A stretch of DNA of 6,384 nucleotides from CAWEHT01 sp963808455 (lineage in GTDB: Bacteria; Chloroflexota; Anaerolineae; CG2-30-64-16), in NCBI GenBank assembly GCA_963808455.1, contig CAWEHT010000314.1, positions 1 through 6,384 of the forward strand, in the 5' to 3' direction. Each line of letters begins with the position of its first letter. The stretch's first letter is position 1. This document shows positions 1-5,568 of the stretch, piece after piece. The translations under genes were made by a program, and so were the position numbers. The notes under the pieces are model-generated. The model did not search any database. It saw only the letters and a program-made list of their open reading frames with translations, and was not told where the DNA came from.

Positions 1-125
1 TACACTATTGGAACAAGCAACCCGCCCCAACTCTTTGTCCTACCCCGTGAACGGTTACCGCTTATCGTCAGGATGGCAGCACTCTGGTTATAGATGCCGC
101 CGCCACCTTGACTGTAAGGACGCTA
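1..125 (-). pseudogene. Fragment of a beta-helix (GGGIYN-type) repeat surface protein
   Basis: Read on the minus strand, a frame open from about 125 to the window edge encodes GGGGIYNQSAAILTISGN and then a less typical tail. A run of glycines, IYN, and then a hydrophobic strand ending in LTISGN is the usual repeat unit of polymorphic-outer-membrane-protein or right-handed beta-helix adhesins, which are secreted or surface-bound. A TAG stop lies just upstream in the same frame, and the sequence before it only loosely resembles another repeat, so this is probably a decayed remnant or has lost its frame. Only one repeat unit is visible, so the call rests on a short motif and the rest of the gene would lie left of the window. 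Confidence 0.33.
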
Positions 126-265
126 ACTTGTCCCCAGTGTCACTACAGTTACAGTACTTATCAGCAACAGGCTCTCTTGCCAGAGGCTCCATGATAGCAG
201 GGCTGGTGACCCCGCCGATTGTCCGCCCCGTCCCGATTGGACGAACAGCTTGAAGGAGGTACGAC

Positions 266-865
266 ATGAGCTATGTAGGCATCGGACGTCGCCTGGTGGC
301 AGCCGTCGTCGACGGCATTGTCCTCGTCGTGATCTTCTACTTGATCGCGGCTTTGACCGGGAAGACCACGGAGAGCGGCTTCTCGCTCACTGGCGCACCG
401 GCTTTCCTGGCCTTCTTGCTGGGCCTTGCCTACTACGTGCTCCTCGAAGGCACGGTGGGCGCTACCCTGGGCAAGCTGCTCCTCGGCCTGCGCGTGGTCA
501 AAACGGACGGCTCGCGGACCGACCTCCGGGCGTCGCTCATCCGCAACGTGATGCGCATCGTCGACTTCCTGCCGTTCATCTATATCGTCGGCATGATCGC
601 TATCGTGGGTTCCGAGAAGAAGCAGCGCCTGGGAGACAGGGTCGCGGGCACGGCCGTCGTGCGCGCGCAGGCACGGTCGCCGCGCCCGCAGCTGGATGAG
701 GCAGACAGGCCGCAGCCGGCGCGACCCCTATCGATATCGGGGATGAAATGGAACACTCAGGGTGACGCGTTCGGGAGTTGTTCCCCCACGTGCGCTGGGC
801 CGCGCGCAGAGGGCTCGAGCCCGGCCAGCCTGATCGCGAGGAGCTGCGACAGGTTCACTACCTAA
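266..865 (+). CDS. RDD-family membrane protein, C-terminal tail probably not original
   Basis: Integral membrane protein of the RDD family, whose members are poorly characterised; transport-like or accessory membrane roles have been proposed. The ATG at 266 is set by a strong ribosome binding site (AAGGAGG, 253-259). The N-terminus carries the family's conserved Arg and Asp (GRRLVAAVVDG, residues 7-17) in the first membrane segment (about 11-30). A second segment spans about 44-62, followed by the signature GATLGKLLLGLRVV (66-78). LIRN (91-94), a third hydrophobic segment (about 97-114) and LGDRVAGT (122-129) complete the domain by about residue 134. The remaining 65 residues are Arg/Pro/Ser-rich, match nothing I recognise, and run toward decayed transposase sequence in the same frame. 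The original protein may therefore have ended near residue 155, with the last part being readthrough into insertion-derived DNA. The family call is firm and the true stop is doubtful. Confidence 0.85.
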   Translation: MSYVGIGRRLVAAVVDGIVLVVIFYLIAALTGKTTESGFSLTGAPAFLAFLLGLAYYVLLEGTVGATLGKLLLGLRVVKTDGSRTDLRASLIRNVMRIVDFLPFIYIVGMIAIVGSEKKQRLGDRVAGTAVVRAQARSPRPQLDEADRPQPARPLSISGMKWNTQGDAFGSCSPTCAGPRAEGSSPASLIARSCDRFTT

Positions 866-1072
866 TGGGCGAGCAGCGGGGGCCACAGCGTCCCGGCGAC
901 TCCCGCTCAACTGAAGCTTAGCGAGCCGACGGTGCGGCTGTGGCTCAAGCGCTTCAACGCCCGGGGGCTGGCCGGTCTGGGAGTGGGAGACCAATCCCGT
1001 GTCGGGCGTCCGCCGACCTACGCACCCGACGAAGTCGGTGCGGTGGTTGCGGCCGCCCTGACCAATTGCTCG
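864..1072 (+). pseudogene. Remnant of IS630-like transposase helix-turn-helix domain
   Basis: The frame from 908 encodes QLKLSEPTVRLWLKRFNARG followed by LAGLGVGDQSRVGRPPTYAP and DEVGAVVAAALTN. This is the N-terminal helix-turn-helix region of IS630-type transposases and related HTH proteins, where EPTVRLWLKRFN is the recognition-helix region and GRPPTY starts the linker. The expected upstream part (roughly GRAAGATASRRL) appears in another frame at about 867-902, so at least one frameshift separates them. Similarity stops near 1072, before any DDE catalytic domain. No start codon with a ribosome binding site and no terminal inverted repeats are visible. It is a dead fragment of about 65 residues and abuts the tail of an opposing DUF433 pseudogene. 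Confidence 0.65.
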
Positions 1073-1074
1073 AG

Positions 1075-1288
1075 GGGTAAGCGAGATCGCACGCACGGGC
1101 CCGAGCGTCGAACGTGAGCGCGGCGTGAATCGCCTCGCGGGAAAGCCTCGGATGCGCTTCGAGGATTTGCTCCTCGGATTCACCGGCCGCCAGCTTATCA
1201 AGGATCAACCCGACCGTGATGCGCGTCCCTTGATCACCGGTTGTCCCAGCATCACCGCGGGGTCAGAGGCCACGAGGTCGATCGCCAG
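1075..1288 (-). pseudogene. DUF433 (antitoxin-like) gene with a 1-base frameshift
   Basis: DUF433 proteins are small HTH-type proteins of about 75 residues, often annotated as antitoxins beside PIN-like toxins. The N-terminal half (AIDLVASDPAVMLGQPVIKG) lies in one frame from about 1288 to 1227. The other half (TRITVGLILDKLAAGESEEQ, then ILEAHPRLSREAIHAALTF) lies in another from about 1226. Joining KG to TRITVG needs one base added in the GGG run at 1227-1229 (minus sense), so a single-base deletion breaks an otherwise textbook domain. The first in-frame ATG is absent; a GAGGAG motif sits 8 nt before a CTG at 1288, so the start is uncertain. The stop is also missing: the frame runs past the domain end (near AYP, about 1078) into the antisense of the transposase remnant. 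The gene lies directly downstream of the 64-aa membrane protein, probably in the same transcript. No toxin partner is visible. Confidence 0.75.
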
Positions 1289-1307
1289 ATGGCCCACTCC
1301 TCGATGG

Positions 1308-1502
1308 CTAGCCCACCGCCCTCCTGCGCCGGTTCGCCAGCACCAGGCAGACGGCCCCAACGATCAGAACGAGGAGGCCGTAAAATGCGTACTGGATGTG
1401 CCCTCCCATCATCCCACCCCTCAACACCCCCGTGCCTTGCAGAATCCACAGTATGCCCAGTGCCGCCAGGATGACCCCCGGGATATTCAGCAACCATCTC
1501 AT
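1308..1502 (-). CDS. Small two-TM membrane protein (64 aa)
   Basis: A complete small reading frame. I chose the ATG at 1502 rather than an in-frame GTG at 1517, because the GGAGG at 1513-1509 sits 6 nt before the ATG and would lie inside the longer version. The protein has two hydrophobic segments, about residues 3-24 (NIPGVILAALGILWILQG) and 36-56 (YAFYGLLVLIVGAVCLVLA). A glycine-rich turn (GGMMGGHIQ) links them and a basic tail (NRRRRAVG) follows, which suggests both ends are cytoplasmic. It resembles the small conserved membrane proteins of the pattern ILGxxLxxxGIVWILQG seen in many bacteria, with no known function. It follows the phosphofructokinase on the same strand by about 150 nt and precedes the DUF433 gene by about 20 nt. 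Confidence 0.75.
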   Translation of the reverse strand: MRWLLNIPGVILAALGILWILQGTGVLRGGMMGGHIQYAFYGLLVLIVGAVCLVLANRRRRAVG

Positions 1503-1656
1503 GCCCCACCTCCGCACAGCAATCAGATTACCTGTAAATGGCTATACGACTGTGGGGGGTGCAACTCTGTCGTCAAGGCTACCCAATCGCCCAGTAAGGG
1601 CTCCCCGTTTCCGCACTACGCACGACGATCCGATGTACGGCCGAGGACGGCAGATA
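1503..1656 (-). other. Intergenic gap between phosphofructokinase and small membrane gene
   Basis: About 150 bases without a gene. It contains the ribosome binding site of the 64-aa gene (GGAGG, 1513-1509, minus sense). A TTGACG hexamer at 1576-1571 (minus) looks like a -35 element but has no -10 at proper spacing. I see no clear hairpin followed by a T-run after the phosphofructokinase stop. Confidence 0.4.
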
Positions 1657-2941
1657 TCAGAATGGCCGTGGAGCGGCCTCGGCCAGGTATCCGAACCGCT
1701 GCACAAACTCCTGGCAGGTCAGGTTGGTCAACGCTGCCAGGCGCTCGAACAGCGCCATGTCGCGGGCATGTTCCGGCTTCAGGCGCGCCATCGTCCTGTA
1801 GCTCGACAGGTAACGATAGGAGCTTGTGTCCACCAGCCGGACCTCCGTGCGCCCGGTTTCCGGGTCGATCATGTCCTGGTACGGGATCGGCACGATCCCG
1901 TTGCGCTGCAGGGTGATGATCGCATTCGTCCCCCCCTGGAGCAGGAAGTCGATCGCCGCTTCGCCCAGCAGGCGCGTGTATTCGACGTCGAAGGCGCAGG
2001 GAGGGGCGCAGCGCAGCTCATATCCCAACACGTGCTTGATCAGCCGCACCTGCACCCCCATCCGCTGCAGCTCCCGCTCCAAATTCTGCTTCAGAATGTC
2101 CAGGAAATTGACTTCCGCCAGGCGGATATGCCCATGCTCGTCCCGCTGGACATTGTCCAGGGCTTCCAGGTCTTCGTGCGCCAGGTTTTCCAGGATCCCT
2201 TCTGCCAGGATGGCGACGCCATAGCGTTTCTGCTCCAGCATGCGCATCAGGACGGACGTCGCCAGGATGTTAACGACCTCCTGCAACCGGATCTCCTGCC
2301 CGGACCACTCCTCCGGGATCAAAGTCACGGACGCCACCGCGCTCTTCCCGATCCCCAGCGCCAGATGGCCCGCCTTGCGCCCCATCGTCATCACCAGGAA
2401 CCAATGCTGGTTGGTGGCGGCGTCCCGCTTGAGGTTCATCGCCAGCTGCGTTCCGAGGGCACGGGCGGTCTCGTAGCCAAAAGTGACGATGTCTTCCGGA
2501 AGCGGCAGGTCATTGTCGATCGTCTTCGGCACGTGCGCCGAGCACAGCCTGACCCCCATGATCTCCTGGGCATAGCGGGCGACCCGTGAGGCTGAAAACG
2601 CCGTGTCATCGCCTCCGATCGAAACCAGGGATGTGATCCCGGCCGCGAGCAGCGCGGACACGCAGTTCTGCAGCGCCTCGCTCGACTTCGTCGGGTTGGC
2701 CCGGGACGTGCGCAGGATCGATCCGCCCTCTTGATGGATGTACGCCACGGTTTCGGGCCGGAGCGGTATCGCCCGCGACCTCCCCGGCCATCAGGTGCTG
2801 GAACCCATCGTAAATCCCGATCACGTCCCGGCCGTTCTTGCAGGCTTCGAGCGCGGCGGCGTTGATCACGCCGTTGATCCCGGGCGCCGGCCCGCCACCG
2901 ACCAGGATGCCAATCCGATCCTTCGTCGCTTCGGCAGCCAT
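1657..2941 (-). CDS. pfp: Pyrophosphate-dependent 6-phosphofructokinase, interrupted by a frameshift
   Basis: Cytoplasmic glycolytic enzyme phosphorylating fructose 6-phosphate to fructose 1,6-bisphosphate. The ATG at 2941 has an AGGAGA ribosome binding site (2952-2947). The N-terminal part, about 59 residues, has the phosphate-binding loop GILVGGGPAPGINGVI. After about 2760 the protein continues in another frame from RPETVAYIHQEGG through TSRANPTKS, SIGGDDTAFS, VPKTIDNDLPLP, FGYETAR, VMTMGRKAGHLALG and LIPEEW, to the stop at 1657. Two known determinants point to PPi rather than ATP as donor: Asp in GGDD (Gly in ATP enzymes) and Lys in PKTIDND (Gly in ATP enzymes). The catalytic TIDND aspartates are present. 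Joined, it would be about 427 aa, a normal length for this group. The span is 3n+1 bases, so one extra base (or two missing) lies at about 2755-2772 (minus sense GATACCGCTCCGGCCCGAAA). All motifs downstream are intact, so either the break is recent or it is a sequence error. Confidence 0.9.
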
Positions 2942-3045
2942 TATCTTCTCCTGTATTGAAAAGTGTACCTTACGTCTACCTGATCCTGGGTCTTCCTAAA
3001 GTTCAGAACTCCTCTCTACGGTTGGATGCCACAAGAAGGTAAGCG

Positions 3046-3259
3046 TCAAGCGAGCAGGTGCCGCGTGCGTATCTCCTCAAAGCAGTTCCGGAATTCGCTG
3101 GGGTCTATGTCGAATTTCGTGGCCTCTGGCAGCACCACCTCGAAATATTGCTCCAATGCCGAGCAAGCAAAGTGCTCCGCCGCCAAGCAGATAGATCGAA
3201 GTGTCGGCAGGCCAGCGTTCGCCCAAGCGCGTCAAGAAACTCAAGATGGCTGCGGTCGT
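3046..3259 (-). pseudogene. Nucleotidyltransferase-like gene with internal deletion
   Basis: Two fragments of one protein are joined. The first, AAILSFLTRLGERWPADTS followed by IYLLGGGALCLLG, resembles the N-terminus of nucleotidyltransferase-fold proteins (AbiEii/MNT-like), where the GGGAL motif precedes the strand bearing the catalytic DxD. The second, LEQYFEVVLPEATKFDIDPS, then EFRNCFEEIRTRHLLA and a TGA at 3046, is in another frame and resembles the C-terminal end of the same type of protein. The catalytic middle, probably about 100 residues in family members, is missing, with the junction near 3155-3165. The expected start overlaps the stop of the upstream gene as TAACG, where TAATG would be usual, so the start codon also appears lost. 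The C-terminal match is from memory of family patterns and is less sure than the N-terminal one. Confidence 0.6.
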
Positions 3260-3799
3260 TACTTGTTCTGGCCCCATTGCCGCTCCATTTCCCACCTCCG
3301 AATCAGCTTGCGGGCCACGTTGTCGTAGGTGCCGGCCCAGTTTGCGGTGATGCCGGTGCGGTTGGCATGGGCCTGGGCCAGAAGCTCGAGCTTGCGAATG
3401 AGAGGCGCATCGCGGGCCGGTATCCCAAACTCGGCAGAGAACCGGTCGGGCGGCCAGCGCCATTCGTCGCCCACTTCCGGCCTGAGTCGCTCGGCGTACC
3501 GGTTCTGCAGCAGAACGGCCGCCGTATAGAACAGGCGCAGCGTAAGAGCATCCGGAGCGTTGAGCCGGGCGAGCGCTGCTGGGACTGATTCGGCATAGCC
3601 GGGATGGGCCAGAAGGATTGCGATGATTGCCTGGCGCACCCGCGCGGACGGCTGCCGGGCCGGATCAGCCAGCAGCCGGTCCGGTGGGCGAACCCGCGTC
3701 CGCCTGATACGAGGTATGGCGAGACAGGTGGTGAATCCCCAGCAGCTCGAGCTCGGCTACCAGAGCCTCTTCTTCTGATACCGCCTCTTCTGCAACCAT
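3259..3799 (-). pseudogene. Uncharacterised ~179-aa protein, frameshifted, partner of the nucleotidyltransferase
   Basis: I do not know a named family for this protein. The ATG at 3799 starts MVAEEAVSEEEALVAELELL and continues through GIHHLSRHTSYQAD, then stops at 3665 in that frame. From about 3700 the natural continuation RVRPPDRLLADPARQPSARV, RQAIIAILLAHPGYAES, LTLRLFYTAAVLLQNRYAER, WAGTYDNVARKLIRRWEMER runs in another frame to TAA at 3261-3259. The full span is 3n+1 bases, fitting a single extra base. It is predicted soluble and helical, with acidic N-terminal and basic C-terminal ends. Its stop overlaps the position where the nucleotidyltransferase should start, which suggests an original two-gene unit with translational coupling. 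The well-preserved second frame covers about 150 residues. No Shine-Dalgarno sequence stands out before the ATG. Confidence 0.65.
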
Positions 3800-3837
3800 A
3801 AGATCGCCATGCCCGTGTGCCCAAGAGCCACAACCCG

Positions 3838-3993
3838 TCAGGCAACCGGCGCAGCCAGGGCTGTCTGAATCGCTCTACCTGTGAGCCTAGGATGCGCTTG
3901 AATGACCTGCTCCTGAAACCCGCTGGCTGCCCGTGTCAAGAGCGGATGGACCTGTCCGCAGATCAACGGATCAAGATGCCCCCTGATCGTCAG
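3838..3993 (-). pseudogene. Second, more decayed DUF433 gene copy
   Basis: A minus frame ending at TGA 3838 encodes LTIRGHLDPLICGQVHPLLT, then RAASGFQEQVIQAHPRLTGR and AIQTALAAPVA. DPLICG, the AASG-EQ-I helix and AHPRLT..AI..AL follow the order of a DUF433 domain. The central IxGTRIxVxLIL stretch is missing and replaced by a short HPLLTR join, so the HTH core is damaged. No start codon is evident, and the frame upstream of 3993 does not look like protein of this family. It shows a close nucleotide match to the DUF433 gene near 1144-1174 (25 of 31 bases by my own alignment), so the two are probably paralogues. It lies about 40 nt upstream of the 179-aa gene on the same strand. Confidence 0.55.
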
Positions 3994-4107
3994 CGAGGAT
4001 GTCCGCTCCGGCCGCCGGGCTCGAGCCGGACGCTGCCACGTATGCCTCCGCCCCGCCTGGGCCTGGCAGGGGCGCAACGCCTCGCCCGGGTTCCCCGGGG
4101 AAGCCTG

Positions 4108-4128
4108 CGCGGAGGGCCTCCCCCCGCG
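4108..4128 (-). terminator. GC-rich hairpin after the zinc-ribbon gene, possible terminator
   Basis: The 21 bases form a stem of CGCGG and GGG pairing with CCC and CCGCG, with one internal A/C mismatch and a 3-base loop. It lies about 20 nt beyond the stop of the zinc-ribbon gene. No T-run follows in the minus direction, so intrinsic termination is doubtful. A perfect 12-base palindrome (TTCCCCGGGGAA, 4091-4102) sits just beyond it. Hairpins arise easily in such GC-rich sequence. Confidence 0.25.
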
Positions 4129-4149
4129 ACCGGTTCGCCGCTCTTGCCC

Positions 4150-4779
4150 TCAGGGGTGGGGGTAGATCGAGCTCCGCGTTGGGTGGGTGGCCAGGTACAG
4201 GACCGTGACGGCTGAACCCGCCTGGAGCCCCGGCCCGGGCGGGTTCAGGGTGCTCACCTTGCCCGGATAGGCCCTGCCGTCTACCTGATATTCGTAAACG
4301 ATCACCCAGGGGTGCCGCCCATTGACCCTTACCAAGTAATTCTCAGACACGTCGGTGACCCGCCCCTTTATCGGGCAACCTTCCCGCAGCACGCCGACGA
4401 CTTTCTTCATTTCCCGGTACCGCGACACAAGAGCGATGCCTGCGACTACCAGGAACGCCAGCCCAAGCGCCAGAAAAGGGATCCCCACAAGCGCCGTAAC
4501 CGCCGCGTGCGAGCCGAACACGAGCCCGGCGCCGACCGGGCCAAAAATGAGCCCGAGCACGCCGAAGACGATGCCCACAATCGACCAGGCATCCGTAGAC
4601 AGGAGCCGCCACAGGTATCTGTCGGAGATCGGCCGCGGGGCAGCGGGCGGGATGGGAAGCTCATCGACGGCCATGGCCGAGGCCCCATCCTGGCCGTCCG
4701 CCAGCAAAGGCCCGCCGCAGTTCTGACAGTTGGATTGAAAAGCAAGATAACCGGTGCCGCACCAGGGACAGACAAACAT
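4150..4779 (-). CDS. Zinc-ribbon, two-TM, DUF3592-like membrane protein (209 aa)
   Basis: A complete gene with ATG at 4779 behind AAGGGGG (minus sense). Residues 1-21 form a zinc ribbon, C4-P-W-C7 and C18-Q-N-C21. A Pro-rich linker leads to two strongly hydrophobic membrane segments at about 64-89 and 94-119, ending in a basic anchor (SRYREMKK). The C-terminal 80 residues (GRVTDVSENYLVRVNGRHPW, VIVYEYQVDGRAYPGKV, then a V-TVLYLATHPTRSSI ending) look like a beta-rich DUF3592-type domain, whose function is unknown. The expected topology puts both the zinc ribbon and the C-terminal domain in the cytoplasm. It is first in the minus-strand gene group and has a candidate promoter at 4941-4949. It is one of the few intact frames in the window. 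A role in sensing or membrane-protein assembly would be a guess. Confidence 0.85.
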   Translation of the reverse strand: MFVCPWCGTGYLAFQSNCQNCGGPLLADGQDGASAMAVDELPIPPAAPRPISDRYLWRLLSTDAWSIVGIVFGVLGLIFGPVGAGLVFGSHAAVTALVGIPFLALGLAFLVVAGIALVSRYREMKKVVGVLREGCPIKGRVTDVSENYLVRVNGRHPWVIVYEYQVDGRAYPGKVSTLNPPGPGLQAGSAVTVLYLATHPTRSSIYPHP

Positions 4780-5101
4780 TCGGTTCCCCCTTCTCCCGTC
4801 GCTCTACGGTCTCCGATCACCATAATTGTCGGCGTGTCGCGCACTGCCCGAATTACCGGCACCCGGGGGTCGCCCGGCTCAGCGAGATTCCATTAGCATG
4901 ATTTCCGCCTGCGATGGGCGCTTGTTTTGTTACGAAAAGCATTATACCATACCGCGGGGGCCGGATTCTGGCGGCCGGGCCCGGACGGACCGTTTGCGAA
5001 CGATCAGCGAACACGTTGCGCCGATTCACTCATTTCGGATATCCGTCAGCCGGCTGGATTCCCGATCACCCTTGCGCTGGCGCGGCAGGAGGTTTCTCAA
5101 G
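4780..5101. other. Divergent intergenic region
   Basis: About 320 bases between the minus-strand zinc-ribbon gene and the plus-strand 5102 gene. I see no gene here, although open frames pass through on both strands. It holds a small AT-rich island (about 4921-4950) in otherwise GC-rich DNA, containing a minus-strand extended -10 motif. The ribosome binding site of the 5102 gene lies at 5088-5093. No known riboswitch was recognised in the leader. Confidence 0.6.
4941..4949 (-). promoter_or_regulatory. Extended -10 promoter element (TGGTATAAT) for the zinc-ribbon gene
   Basis: On the minus strand the sequence reads TGGTATAAT, a perfect TATAAT with the TGn extension typical of sigma-70 promoters that work without a strong -35. 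The hexamer 18 bases upstream (CAGAAT) is a poor -35. Transcription would start near 4934, giving a leader of about 155 nt before the ATG at 4779. The site sits in the only AT-rich patch of the intergenic region. It is supported by motif only. Confidence 0.42.
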
Positions 5102-5484
5102 ATGATGCTCGAATACCCAAAACACATCAAGCGGGCGATCCGCGAGCTTGCCGGGGTGGCCTATGAGGAAGAGATGAAGCGCGAGCTAGGCCAGCTGGCG
5201 CAGGGCTTCGACGATTGGCGCGCAGGCAAGATCGACGTCTGGGAGCTGCATCGCCGGATCCACAAGTATCACGACGGACCGGCGCGTGCGCTGTACAACC
5301 AGTATAACGAGTCACACCAGGACATGCTGGTCGCCTACGCCATCGTGCGCGGGGTTATCAGTCAAGAACGTGTCCCGCGGAGCTCTGGCAATATCTCGAG
5401 CGGCCGCTGGCCTTCTACCGGTCCATGGAGCAGCGCAGCGGGGCCGGCTCGTCGGCCACGGAAGGTGGCGACAAAGACGGGTAA
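5102..5484 (+). CDS. Conserved-looking small soluble protein (~127 aa) with a 1-base frameshift
   Basis: The start is ATG 5102 (a second ATG follows directly), behind AGGAGG at 5088-5093. The first 90 residues read MMLEYPKHIKRAIRELAGVA, YEEEMKRELGQLAQGFDDWR, AGKIDVWELHRRIHKYHDGP, ARALYNQYNESHQDML, then VAYAIVRGVISQERV. This looks like a helical soluble protein of a hypothetical family; I cannot name a function. After GTC at 5372-5374 the natural continuation PAELWQYLERPLAFYRSMEQ, ending GGDKDG and TAA at 5484, is one frame off. The span is 3n-1 bases, so one base is missing in the CCC run at 5374-5376. Uncorrected, the frame continues as low-complexity Arg/Pro/Ser to 5593. The gene is followed by the 5569 reading frame on the same strand, 84 nt later, and the two may form an operon. 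Confidence 0.7.
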
Positions 5485-5568
5485 TTCGGCTTGCGACAGG
5501 ATCGAGGCTGCTGCCCCTGGAACACCGGTCAGGTGTCCCCGGAAACGCCCTGGTCGGAAAGGTGTTCG

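Noticed and set aside
1571..1576. Minus-strand TTGACG as a -35 element
   Set aside because: No -10-like hexamer at 16-18 bases; the nearest TATAGC is about 24 bases away.
1396..2589. 397-codon plus-strand open frame
   Set aside because: It is the antisense shadow of the phosphofructokinase, which carries unmistakable family motifs on the minus strand; the plus translation is rich in His/Arg/Gln/Pro with no domain.
2755..2772. Programmed ribosomal frameshifting in the phosphofructokinase
   Set aside because: No slippery heptamer or downstream structure is apparent, and phosphofructokinases are not known to use it; mutation or sequence error is simpler.
3058..3588. Plus-strand open frame opposite the 179-aa and nucleotidyltransferase remnants
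   Set aside because: The minus-strand translations have coherent protein character and a gene-pair arrangement; the plus frame has no ribosome binding site or motif.
4091..4102. Perfect palindrome TTCCCCGGGGAA as an operator
   Set aside because: Short, GC-rich, single copy, and located after a gene end rather than in a promoter; likely chance.
4312..4896. 194-codon plus-strand open frame
   Set aside because: Antisense shadow of the zinc-ribbon membrane protein.
4826..5101. Upstream extension of the 5102 gene frame
   Set aside because: The ribosome binding site at 5088-5093 and the change to protein-like sequence place the start at 5102.
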